48,490 bases of DNA from Pseudomonadota bacterium (GTDB lineage: Bacteria > Desulfobacterota > Desulfarculia > Desulfarculales > Desulfarculaceae). Under the pieces are notes generated by a model that was not told the origin of the DNA, made no database searches, and saw nothing but the letters and a program-made list of their open reading frames with translations. Position 1 is the stretch's first letter. Every line of letters begins with the position of its first letter. Position numbers and translations under genes: made by a program. The DNA is taken from NCBI GenBank assembly GCA_018902755.1, contig JAHIQI010000065.1, positions 1-48,490 of the forward strand, given 5' to 3'. Of the stretch, positions 8,595 through 16,638 are shown piece after piece.

Positions 8595-9679
8595 TGAGCC
8601 TATCCGCATGACATATGACAACCGAAAGAAAACAATGCTATACTAATGAATAGCATGAGGTCCTTCTGGAGGTTCGTTATGGCCAAGCAATACAAGATTT
8701 ATTCGTTGATCAGCTTCCAACATAAATTAGCTACAGAGCAGGCTTGCATAGAGTATTTGGCCCTTCTGCGGTGGCCCGAGGGGTACCGTTGCAGCAAGTG
8801 CGGATGCCAAGAGTCCTATCAGCTCAGAGTGCGTCCCAGGGTGTTCATGTGCTCGGCGGTCTGCAACCACCAGGAGTCGGTGACCGCCGGCACCATCCTG
8901 CACCGTACCAAGCTGCCCCTGCTGATGTGGTTCTGGGCTGCCTAATTGCTGATCTAGGACAAGCGGGGCATCTCGGCCATGCAGCAGTCCAGGGAGCTCA
9001 ACTTGCGCTACGCCACGGCATGGACCATGCTGCACAAGCTCAGACGGGCCTTGTTCGAAAAGCAAAACCAACTCCTCGCCGGTGTGGTGGAGGCCGATGA
9101 AACCTACTACAGCGGCAAGGGCAGCTCGGACAGTGGCGGCAGAAGCATGCAAAATGACAACAAATGCCTGATCGTCATGGCCTTGGAGAGGAAACCGGCC
9201 AAGGGCAAGAAGGCCAAGGGGATCAACAACAGCTGCTTTGTGGCCGGCAACGCAAAGGTTGCCATGGCAGACTCGGCCTCCGCCAAGGACCTGGGCTCCT
9301 TCCTCAAGGCCCGCTTGGCGCCGGGCACCAATCTGCTCACTGACGGCTGGGTCGGCTACATCAAGCCCAGCAAGGATTTCGTGCATGAGGCCACCGTCCT
9401 GACAAATCCGAAGGACGCTGGTATTCGCCTGCCCTTGGTTCATATCCAGTTCGCCAATCTCAAATCCTGGATCACCGCAAATTTTCACAGTGTCAGTCCC
9501 AAACACCTGCCCAGCTATTTGCAGGAGTGAAACTATCGCTTCAACCGAAGAAGCATCATCTCAAACCTGTTTGGGCACCTCATAAAGCGGCTAGTAGATT
9601 CTGCCGCCGTCACCTACAAAAAGATCGTCCAAGGAGTGAACCCTATTAAGATCGCTGATGCGCCATGCGGATCGGCTCT
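8595..9679. mobile_element. Decayed IS1595-family insertion sequence
   Basis: The ends are imperfect inverted repeats: GAGCCTATCCGCATG near 8596 against GAGCCGATCCGCATG read from 9678 on the other strand. The flanks are an exact 8-bp direct duplication, CCATACTT, at 8587-8594 and 9680-9687, the duplication length characteristic of IS1595. The length is about 1.08 kb. The element interrupts the region just upstream of the GT2 gene. The duplication is still perfect although the transposase is dead. Confidence 0.88.
8679..9678 (+). pseudogene. IS1595-family transposase with several in-frame stops
   Basis: It starts at an ATG preceded by GGAGG. The N-terminal zinc ribbon is present (CSKCG, then a second pair degraded to CSAVC), followed by the DDE core with VVEADETYYSG and LLTDGWVGY. 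The single reading frame is broken by TAA at 8943, TAG at 8955 and TGA at 9528. The last falls in what should be the YLQExxYRFNRR segment, so a TGG-to-TGA change is likely there. The remaining sequence continues in frame to the right terminal repeat. No functional transposase can be made without trans-acting help. Confidence 0.9.
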
Positions 9680-9870
9680 CCATACTTATTCCGTTGGTTT
9701 TTACACTTGGTAAACTTTTCGTAGTGTTATTGGTACAGTAATTGTATCATACTACTCTATCAACGATCATGCCTCATAATAAAGATGTATTATAAGCTAA
9801 ATAACCCTGCACATCGCTATTTCGCCAACCTTTGGAAAAGTTTGCACCACCGCATTGTAAAAATTTATCG

Positions 9871-11298
9871 TTATTTTCTAGTTGGTTTCTCGAACCCATG
9901 GCTGAGCCCCACAATTAGACCGCACAACACGAACCAAGTTAGGGCATTTGATGGGATCCTCAGATTGACGTCCACGAGACCATGAAACAAAAGGGAAATC
10001 ACTCCGGCTAGGCAGCCAGTGACGAGCAAGGCCCGACCAATCAAACCAGAATCTCCCTGTTTGCTGTACGACAACGCCCAAAATATTATAACAATACCGC
10101 GATTCAACACCCAGACAACAAATCCTAAAAACAGTAACAGCCCAGGCCAGCCAGTTTCAGCCAAAATTTCTAGGTAATCGTTGTGAGCATGCGGGAAAAT
10201 CCCCTGGCGAAGTATGGTTTTAAAGGGGGGATACCCCACAGCAAAAGTTCCTAAACCTGTACCGGTCAGCGGAAGTTGCTTGCTCATCTGAAAAACGTCT
10301 ATGAACAATTGCCACCTAAGATTGCTCGATAGTTCCTGCTGAAAAAGCACTTGGAACCTGGAAATGGTTCGTGACCAGTTAGTTATATAACTTCCGATGC
10401 CCAGTATAACGAAAAATATAAGCAATAATGCTATGGCTGGAACGTGGGTTTTGATTTTACGAAACAATATTGTAATTATGAATAGCTGACAAAAAGCCAC
10501 CAGACAAAAAGAAAGAATGCCACCTCTAGAGTGAGACATGAATATTGCCGCTATCATGACAGAAAGCGAACCACCGTAAAGCCACAGCATACTCGAGACT
10601 ATCGGTCTTCGGGCACTCGACAAAATGGCGTAGGCCAGGACGCTAATGCCCAAAGGAATCGCCAACTCGAGATAACCAGCGAAATGGTTATAATTAACAA
10701 AGGGTCCTGTAAAAAAAGCGCTATGTAAAGGCATAAAAAAGCCATAAATCGCCTTTGTATTTAAGCCAATTTGTACAATGCCCACCATAGCCACAACAAA
10801 ACCAGTTGATACAACAGTTGAAATAATTACTCTATGAGATCCATTTGAGTCATCAGATAATAAGGCAGACTTAAACGCAAGATGAAAAGCTAGTAGATAA
10901 CACAGAAATAAGAGGCCTGTACTAGCAGTAGCATAAGGATACAATGTCAGAGTTAGCAGTGCATGGGGCCGGACAATTTCCTGGGATAAAAAATCCAACT
11001 GCCACAAATCATAAATGGGTTCGGCTATAAACTTTACTACATCCTGAGGTAGTGGAATTAATTGCACACCAGACCAAGTTACAAAAACCATTAAACAGAG
11101 TAGGCCCCATTTGGGCAAGATGATCACTGATGATGGCTTTACGGGTCGGAACCATAATAGAAATAAGAATGCTGCAAGTATGCCAATTTCTAATAAACCA
11201 TAGGCCCAAGGATAAACTGAGCCAAAAAGTAACGGAGCCACAACGAGTACTGCACTTAAAATTAAGCTTGGTATTTTCTTTAACGAACGGGGTCTCAT
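9871..11298 (-). CDS. O-antigen ligase/polymerase-like membrane protein
   Basis: 475 residues from the ATG at 11298; a TTG at 11316 directly after the upstream stop codon is an alternative. About eleven hydrophobic helices surround a large periplasmic loop containing LTGTGLGTFAVGYPPF and HAHNDYLEILAETGWPG, the hallmark of the Wzy_C/WaaL superfamily with its conserved His. The family either polymerises repeat units or ligates glycan to an acceptor. Because a second, different polymerase-like gene lies directly upstream, one of the two may do each job. Its GC content is higher than that of the adjacent polymerase, hinting at a separate origin. Confidence 0.88.
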   Translation of the reverse strand: MRPRSLKKIPSLILSAVLVVAPLLFGSVYPWAYGLLEIGILAAFLFLLWFRPVKPSSVIILPKWGLLCLMVFVTWSGVQLIPLPQDVVKFIAEPIYDLWQLDFLSQEIVRPHALLTLTLYPYATASTGLLFLCYLLAFHLAFKSALLSDDSNGSHRVIISTVVSTGFVVAMVGIVQIGLNTKAIYGFFMPLHSAFFTGPFVNYNHFAGYLELAIPLGISVLAYAILSSARRPIVSSMLWLYGGSLSVMIAAIFMSHSRGGILSFCLVAFCQLFIITILFRKIKTHVPAIALLLIFFVILGIGSYITNWSRTISRFQVLFQQELSSNLRWQLFIDVFQMSKQLPLTGTGLGTFAVGYPPFKTILRQGIFPHAHNDYLEILAETGWPGLLLFLGFVVWVLNRGIVIIFWALSYSKQGDSGLIGRALLVTGCLAGVISLLFHGLVDVNLRIPSNALTWFVLCGLIVGLSHGFEKPTRK

Positions 11299-11316
11299 GG
11301 TAAGGTTTATATCCAA

Positions 11317-12630
11317 TCAGCTGAAAGTCTGTGGTTCACCCACTGTACAATTTTTGTAATTATTTATTTCTTTCGTTATTTTATTATTAGTCAAAAATAG
11401 CATATAAAAAACAATCAACGCCAAATTAAATTGGAAGGTAGCAATTTGACTTCCTTGCACGCTAAAAATTATTTCTGCGTAGGAAAAACAAACCAGCGCG
11501 AGTGAAAATAGGGCGGCATTATCTTTGTAATTTATATATGCATAAATACAAATAAAACCAAATAAAAAATATCCAATAACTACTCCGCTCATTCCAAAAT
11601 CGTCAAACAAATGCCCTATAAAAGTGTATGTGTTAGATTCACCACCCCAGGTAAGCCCTAAATTTGTTGAGAACAGAGCAATATTACGTGGATTTTCGTC
11701 AATTAAGCCAATCTCATACAATAATTTTGCATAACAATAAAAAGTATTAACCCCAAAAGATAAGGGGCGGTTTGTATTTATAACTTTATCTACCAATATC
11801 CAATTCTGAGAAACGTTAACAACGTAAGGCTCCAATACATCATAGATTGAAGCTCTATCTGTAGTTTCATAGCGCTGATACGTAACAAATCCGATAGCAA
11901 TAAATCCTACGACTGACAGCACTAAAATAGGGATTAATTTATTATTATTTCCGGGAATTTTCCCTATGCTTTTAACTGATCGGTCGGTTCGTACAAATAA
12001 ACCAGTAACGTACATGATCAAAGTAACAAGAAACATAGCACGCGACAGATAAAACATATTAATCACTCCCGACATTAATAATGGCATATATCCTATTTTA
12101 ATTTTATAATTATACCTATTTATGACTCCTCCTAAAATAGCCCCCACAAAAACCAAACTAATAGTTACATAAGAAAAATATCCAGCATCAAAATATTGCC
12201 CAGTCATAGCACTTCTAGCTAACCTTGGGTGGTTAATAAAAAATTTTAGACCAAAGCCCGAGACCACAGTGAAAACATACAATAGCGTACCAGCTAAAGA
12301 TATTAAAACCACATATTTCATTATTACGATTAATATATCATAGTTTATTGTTAATATTGAGTAGCGATCTTTTTCAATTTTTTTATTTTTTATAAGATAC
12401 GCCATAAAACTGCCTAAATAAAAAAAGACAATTGCCAAAATAAATGATAAATATGTGTCAAAAGAAAGTGCGTCCCTATTTGTTAAGTTTACGCTGAAAA
12501 TCAAAAAACTTATTCCATACACTGCTCCGAAGCATGCTACAGGCGAAGTTATATTTGAAAATAATACCCATGACAACACCATTGATGCAAATAAAAGCGT
12601 CCAAGACATAAAAAATAAAATTTCTACCAT
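11317..12630 (-). CDS. Wzy-like oligosaccharide repeat-unit polymerase
   Basis: 437 residues, very hydrophobic, with about eleven to twelve predicted helices. A periplasmic loop contains QRYETTDRASIYDVLEPYV and, further on, NLGLTWGGESNTYTFIGHLF, a pattern of the O-antigen polymerase family related to capsule and EPS polymerases. Expected role: joins flipped repeat units into a chain in the periplasm. It lies between a GT2 gene and the ligase-like gene, with the stop codon touching the alternative TTG start of the latter, consistent with co-translation. Strongly AT-rich. Confidence 0.8.
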   Translation of the reverse strand: MVEILFFMSWTLLFASMVLSWVLFSNITSPVACFGAVYGISFLIFSVNLTNRDALSFDTYLSFILAIVFFYLGSFMAYLIKNKKIEKDRYSILTINYDILIVIMKYVVLISLAGTLLYVFTVVSGFGLKFFINHPRLARSAMTGQYFDAGYFSYVTISLVFVGAILGGVINRYNYKIKIGYMPLLMSGVINMFYLSRAMFLVTLIMYVTGLFVRTDRSVKSIGKIPGNNNKLIPILVLSVVGFIAIGFVTYQRYETTDRASIYDVLEPYVVNVSQNWILVDKVINTNRPLSFGVNTFYCYAKLLYEIGLIDENPRNIALFSTNLGLTWGGESNTYTFIGHLFDDFGMSGVVIGYFLFGFICIYAYINYKDNAALFSLALVCFSYAEIIFSVQGSQIATFQFNLALIVFYMLFLTNNKITKEINNYKNCTVGEPQTFS

Positions 12631-12684
12631 TATATCATCCCACCACCCTTCTATTGCCTCGATCTATTTTTTGCTCAGATTTTT

Positions 12685-13500
12685 TTATTTTTTATTTCTC
12701 CAGATATAGTATTGAACTGAAGCCACATCTAGACTCATCAATAGTGACATTTTAAAACCTTTAAACCCAACCTTATACATGCCCTTAAATATATGCCAGA
12801 GAAAGGTTTCAAAAAAAACTAAAGGCATTTTAAGTAACGGTTTCGAGCGAATTGAATTTACATATTTTTTAAATTCGCCAATGTTGTTAATTCCGAATAT
12901 CGGAATTTCTTCGTATCTCATCCAAACATACTCAGCCTCAATTATGTTTCTTGGAAGCCACTTGTAATAAAATATACCAAAGTTATAATTATTGTACATT
13001 GGTCGATGATATATTATATAGTCACATTTTTTTAGGGAACCATAAGTTCTCATGGGTTGTCGCGGTATTCCGATGAAAAACATTTTACTTTTCCTAGCCA
13101 TACAAACTCTATATGGATGTCTTATACTTGTTGTTAAATCAATTTTACCATCGTAATACGGCCATAAAAATGCATAGAGATCCACATCTGGTTTTTCGGC
13201 AAGCTTTCGAATATTTAATTTTAAATCATTCGATAATACCTCATCAGCATCTATGTATAAAATCCAATCACCACACGCTTTCTCAAAAGAAAACACTCTA
13301 TGCGGTTCTGCAATACCTATAAACGGCCTAACATAGATATTTTTTGTATATTTTGCACATATATCAAGAGATCCATCAGAACATGGTCCGTCATGAACAA
13401 TAATGATCTCATCGACAACATTCTTTATACTTTCTAAACATCTTTTTATGGTTTTATGTTCATTATGGATCACCATGCAAGCTGATATTTTGTTTGCCAT
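12685..13500 (-). CDS. Glycosyltransferase family 2, WaaE/KdtX-like
   Basis: 271 residues from the ATG at 13500; GAGGG lies about 11 bases upstream, and an in-frame TTG at 13518 is an alternative. ACMVIHNE at 7-14, VHDGPCSDGS at 35-44 and YIDADE at 82-87 are the nucleotide- and metal-binding motifs of the WaaE/KdtX-type GT2 group, which has a short N-terminal catalytic domain. It transfers a hexose to a lipid-linked or core acceptor; the donor is unknown. It is the first gene of the AT-rich island, downstream of IS debris. Confidence 0.87.
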   Translation of the reverse strand: MANKISACMVIHNEHKTIKRCLESIKNVVDEIIIVHDGPCSDGSLDICAKYTKNIYVRPFIGIAEPHRVFSFEKACGDWILYIDADEVLSNDLKLNIRKLAEKPDVDLYAFLWPYYDGKIDLTTSIRHPYRVCMARKSKMFFIGIPRQPMRTYGSLKKCDYIIYHRPMYNNYNFGIFYYKWLPRNIIEAEYVWMRYEEIPIFGINNIGEFKKYVNSIRSKPLLKMPLVFFETFLWHIFKGMYKVGFKGFKMSLLMSLDVASVQYYIWRNKK

Positions 13501-13595
13501 CCTAAATTTGTCCCTCAATTAGTTCCCGTTCTATAAGCCCCAACTAGTTGAATTCTATCAAAATCTGGCGCAAAACGGTCTGTGGTTTTTGGCTT

Positions 13596-13639
13596 TTTTG
13601 TGTTAGGGTATCTTTGGCATAAGATACCGATAACACAAA
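13596..13639. repeat. Long imperfect hairpin in IS debris
   Basis: The arms are TTTTGTGTTA and GGTATCTT on the left and AAGATACC and TAACACAAA on the right, with a 6-base loop (TGGCAT) and a small bulge. This gives a stem of about 17 pairs. It lies between the GT2 start and transposase remnants. It could be the end of a lost mobile element or a terminator for the incoming minus-strand transcript. Nothing else in 13519-13650 looks coding. Confidence 0.6.
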
Positions 13640-13650
13640 GATAACACTAA

Positions 13651-13848
13651 AAAAACAAGCCCGCGATTCGACAGAAACTGCAAATCCAGCTCAAGTTGTT
13701 CGGACCATGGCCCGACCATCCCTTTTCCCAAGAGCTGGCGGTCATGGCCGCGATCCTCGACGCCCATCCTGTCACAGCCGAGTTGGCCTGGCAAGACCTT
13801 GTACAAGAAAGAATTGATCTTACCCGCGAACAACGGACACGTTATTAA
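13651..13848 (+). pseudogene. Possible N-terminal transposase remnant
   Basis: An open frame without a start codon reads QIQLKLFGPWPDHPFSQEL, then AVMAAILDAHPVTAELAWQD, and ends after EQRTRY. The spacing of this 'ELxxMxxILDxHPxxxELxxQDL' pattern resembles the N-terminus of some DDE transposases (ISNCY-like in my memory), but I cannot confirm the family. The frame stops where an oppositely oriented IS3 fragment begins, as expected for nested debris. Confidence 0.35.
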
Positions 13849-14035
13849 GCGACCATTTTGGTTTCGAAGACCATCGGGCTAATGTAGCCGTTGGCGCTGT
13901 GCCTCCTGGTTCGGTTGTAGTCCACCTTAATTATACTACAAAACGGCCCGACGCATTGTTTCGCGGGTGGCGAAGCTTTCCCCGTGGACCATTCCCACCT
14001 TGAGGCTGCTGCATAATCCCATGCATTGGTTTTCG
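13845..14035 (-). pseudogene. IS3-family transposase C-terminal fragment, frameshifted
   Basis: The minus strand reads ENQCMGLCSSLKVGMVHGES, then FATRETMRRAV. After a frameshift near 13935 it continues VDYNRTRRHSANGYISPM up to a TAA at 13845. This is the Glu-containing end of an IS3 OrfB, but of a different IS3 type from the element at 14041-16620. A matching piece lies at 138-175 in the opposite orientation. It cannot make a protein. Confidence 0.82.
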
Positions 14036-14110
14036 TCTTCAGAGGTGGTCCCCAGAAATTGGACAGTCGTGTAAGGTGGTAGGCACGATGACGATGGAGG
14101 GATCACGGAT

Positions 14111-14376
14111 ATGAGCAAGACGAAACGCAGGCGATTTTCGGCGGATTTTAAAGCCAAGGTGGCACTTGAAGCCTTGAAGGGCGAGCAGACTCTCTCGGAG
14201 TTGGCTACCCGGTTTGACCTTCACCCCAATATGATCGCACAGTGGAAGCGCCAGGCCACCGAAGGCATGGCCGAGGTCTTCTCCAGCAAGACGGCGCGGC
14301 GCGAGGAGGTCGGGGAAGCGCAGATCAAGGATTTGCACGCCAAGATCGGGCAGCTGACCATTGAGCGGGATTTCCT
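14111..14376 (+). pseudogene. IS3 orfA, interrupted (helix-turn-helix protein)
   Basis: The first 88 codons are intact: KTKRRRFSADFKAKVALEAL, then LATRFDLHPNMIAQWKRQA, the HTH of IS3 OrfA, then a leucine-zipper-like stretch ending in ERDF. The IS110-type element enters after base 14376. If it is removed, the frame rejoins at 15672 as LAKASGR and stops at TAA 15691, giving a normal OrfA of about 95 residues. The insertion therefore separates the last seven codons and breaks the OrfA-OrfB frameshift arrangement. Confidence 0.9.
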
Positions 14377-14511
14377 ATGTGGCCCCACGTCAACTATTTT
14401 TGTACGTAGACCGTTTCCTATTCGTGCCCGAAGCACCAAGTACCGTTCGCTGGTACAAAAGACGCCATTTTTTGGTCGCTGCTCAAACAGCCATCGCGCT
14501 CCCGCGTCCTT
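14377..14511 (-). ncRNA. Candidate bridge/seek RNA of the IS110-type element
   Basis: IS110-family transposases are known to be guided by an RNA encoded in the non-coding end, downstream of the gene in IS1111-type elements. This 135-nt stretch contains two clean hairpins on the minus strand: GTACC-AGCGAAC-GGTAC and GTGC-TTCGG-GCAC. It also contains ATAGGAAA, which equals the right junction (element AT + target AGGAAA), and CCAAAAAAT, which equals the left junction (target CC + element AAAAAAT). The matches are short and one is an A-run, so the assignment is inference. Confidence 0.4.
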
Positions 14512-15591
14512 TTATGCAACTGAATATTGATATGGTCTCATTTCCACGGCTATTCGCCACATGACAATGGCCAGCTTTCTTGCCAGCGCACTGATAGCCT
14601 TTGCCGTGCAGCCAGTTCGGCCCAGAATCAGACGGTAGAATGTTTCGGCCCCAGGGTCGTGCCTTTTCCATATCCAGGCGGCTTCCACCAACAGACTTCT
14701 CAAACGTGATTGTCCGACCTGCCTGAGGGACGCTTTTGATTTGCCTTCTCCGCTTTGGGCGACTATGGGCGACAAGCCCAGGCAACTGGTCAGTTCATCC
14801 GCCCGGTTAAATCTTTCGGGGCGAAAGACCTCGGTAATAAAAGCCAAAGACACTATGTGTCCGACACCTGGGATGCTCCTTAAGTATTTGAGCCTCCGCC
14901 CCAATTCTGACTCCTTGACTAACTGCTCCAGGGAAGCCTCCACTCCTTTCATCTCCCCTAAGAGCCATTTCAATTCCCTCAAATGGGAATGAAGGGTTTC
15001 GTTTGCACCTGGCTGCAGCTGCATCTGATCCAACTCTTTGACGGATTCGCCGCTCCAATGGGCCAATCCCTTCGGCTCTGGAATGCCAAACTCCAGTAGC
15101 AGACCCTTTATCCTGCTTTTCACTTTGCGGATTTTGTCGACCAAGTGGAAACGATGCCTTTGCAGGGATCGAATGGATTCTTCCTCTATGGTGGGTATGG
15201 CTATATAGCGCGGGAACATTTCCTTAGCCGCAAACTCGGCCAGTTTGATGCAATCCAGCCGGTCTGTTTTGGCCCCTCTGGTCACTGGCCACGGCGCCCT
15301 GGACGGCGCGATCACCCCGACCTTGATGCCTGCTTTCCGGCAAGCCAGAGCAAGAACGAAACCGGTTGGACCAGCTTCATAAACCACCCTTTTGATGTTT
15401 AGCGCCCAGGAAAGAAGCTGGCCCACGAATTGATCGGGACTTGCAGTGGTTGTAAATGTGCAGACTTGACCGTCAGCTCTGAATATGGCGACGTGCCAAC
15501 TGGTTTTATGGACATCTAGCCCTATCCATACCTCCTGATGGACACTAGCCATTATAAAACGCTCCAATTGGGTCCCGCTTTTCTTTGCCAT
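14512..15591 (-). CDS. IS110-family transposase (RuvC-like DEDD plus Tnp20 domain)
   Basis: 359 residues. WIGLDVHKTSWHVAIF (about residues 22-37) opens the RuvC-like DEDD domain, VVYEAGPTGF supplies the Glu, and GAKTDRLDCIKLAEF supplies the paired Asp residues. The C-terminal transposase_20 domain has LRSIPGVGHIVSLAF and SGEGKSKASLRQVGQSRLR with the conserved Ser. It is an RNA-guided recombinase. A strong GGAGG lies five bases before the ATG at 15591. No frameshift or stop is seen, so the element may be functional. Confidence 0.94.
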   Translation of the reverse strand: MAKKSGTQLERFIMASVHQEVWIGLDVHKTSWHVAIFRADGQVCTFTTTASPDQFVGQLLSWALNIKRVVYEAGPTGFVLALACRKAGIKVGVIAPSRAPWPVTRGAKTDRLDCIKLAEFAAKEMFPRYIAIPTIEEESIRSLQRHRFHLVDKIRKVKSRIKGLLLEFGIPEPKGLAHWSGESVKELDQMQLQPGANETLHSHLRELKWLLGEMKGVEASLEQLVKESELGRRLKYLRSIPGVGHIVSLAFITEVFRPERFNRADELTSCLGLSPIVAQSGEGKSKASLRQVGQSRLRSLLVEAAWIWKRHDPGAETFYRLILGRTGCTAKAISALARKLAIVMWRIAVEMRPYQYSVA

Positions 15592-15698
15592 GCCCGCCTC
15601 CTTCTATACCGCGTTAAGGATTAGCCGTATTGTGGCCAGAGACATTTCATGTAGCCAACATGGTATTTTTTGGCCAAGGCCTCCGGTCGCTAAGCCAC

Positions 15699-16556
15699 GA
15701 ATGGAGGAAGGGGAAGGTGGAATCTGATCATCCCAAGGGCTTGAGCATCGCCCGGCAGTGCCAACTTCTCAGGATCAGCCGCTCCTCGTGTTACTACGAG
15801 GCCAAGGGCGAGAATCCGTTGAATTTGGAGCTGATGCGCTTGATAGACGAGCAGTTTCTGGAAACACCCTGGTATGGCTCCCGGCAGATGGCCCGCTGGC
15901 TACGGCGGGAGGGTCATCGCGTGGGCAGGAAGCGGGTGGTACGGCTGATGCGCAAGATGGGGCTCACCCCTGTCTACCAGAAGCTCAACACCTCCAAGCC
16001 CCAGCTGGGACACAAGATTTACCCCTATCTGCTGCGAGGGGTGGAGATAACAGAGCCTGGCCACGTCTGGTGTGCCGATATCACCTATGTCCCGATGAGG
16101 CGGGGCTTTCTCTACCTGGTGGCGATCATGGACTGGGCCAGCCGCAAGGTGCTGAGCTGGCGCCTATCCAACACCCTGGAGGCGGATTTTTGTGTGGCCG
16201 CCTTGAGGGAGGCCTTGCAACGATTCCCTAAGCCTCTGATCTTCAACACCGACCAGGGGAGCCAATTCACGAGCCTGGACTTCACCCAAGTGCTCAAGGA
16301 CGCAAATATCAGGATTTCCATGGACGGTAAAGGACGCTGGATGGACAACGTCATGATCGAGCGCCTGTGGCGCTCCCTCAAATACGAGTGTGTCTACTTG
16401 CATGCCTTTGAGACGGGAAGCGAAGTCAGAAGGGGAATCGGAATCTGGATGGATTACTACAACCAAAGACGGCCTCACTCCAGCCTGGACGACAGAACAC
16501 CCGACGAGGCATACTGGGGCCTGCCCATGGCGGGATTGACCGAAGCGGCGGCATGA
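15699..16556 (+). CDS. IS3 OrfB transposase (rve integrase core)
   Basis: The frame runs from VESDHPKGLSIARQCQLL through the HTH_21 region (WYGSRQMARWLRREGH) to the DDE core: VWCADITYVPM (D), FNTDQGSQFTS (D) and MIERLWRSLKYE (E), ending EAAA. Normally OrfB is joined to OrfA by a -1 frameshift. Here the upstream part of OrfA is separated by the IS110-type insertion, so the fusion transposase cannot form and the gene is probably silent, though its own frame is intact. Bases before 15672 in the open frame belong to the IS110-type end. Confidence 0.9.
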   Translation, partial: EWRKGKVESDHPKGLSIARQCQLLRISRSSCYYEAKGENPLNLELMRLIDEQFLETPWYGSRQMARWLRREGHRVGRKRVVRLMRKMGLTPVYQKLNTSKPQLGHKIYPYLLRGVEITEPGHVWCADITYVPMRRGFLYLVAIMDWASRKVLSWRLSNTLEADFCVAALREALQRFPKPLIFNTDQGSQFTSLDFTQVLKDANIRISMDGKGRWMDNVMIERLWRSLKYECVYLHAFETGSEVRRGIGIWMDYYNQRRPHSSLDDRTPDEAYWGLPMAGLTEAAA

Positions 16557-16638
16557 AAACAACAAACGCCATCCACCTTAACAACGCCGTCAAGCTGTCC
16601 AACCAATGGGGACCACCTCTGTGGGCGCAATAAAAGAA

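Larger units (their letters stand above)
14377..15671 (-). mobile_element. IS110-type insertion sequence (IS1111-like layout)
   Basis: The boundaries come from rejoining the split IS3 orfA: the left flank ends TTTCCT and the right flank resumes GGCCAAGG, with a one-base ambiguity (a shared T). The element is 1295 bp with one transposase on the minus strand, about 80 bp upstream of it and 135 bp downstream of it. Short subterminal sequences ATGTGGCCCC (14377) and ATGTTGGCTA (opposite end) are loosely related. The longer non-coding stretch lies after the transposase, as in the IS1111 group. Confidence 0.85.
14041..16620 (+). mobile_element. IS3-family element split by an IS110-type element
   Basis: The outer ends match as inverted repeats: AGAGGTGGTCCCCA at 14041-14054 and its complement at 16607-16620, with the TTGGACAG motif just inside both. 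Without the inserted 1295 bp the element would be about 1285 bp, normal for IS3. orfA begins at 14111 and orfB ends at 16556. I see no convincing target duplication outside the ends. Truncated relatives of the same element occur at 4250-4501. Confidence 0.88.

Noticed and set aside
8595..9679. IS1595 transposase as two separate functional genes
   Set aside because: The pieces are collinear in one frame and separated only by stop codons in conserved segments, so it is one dead gene.
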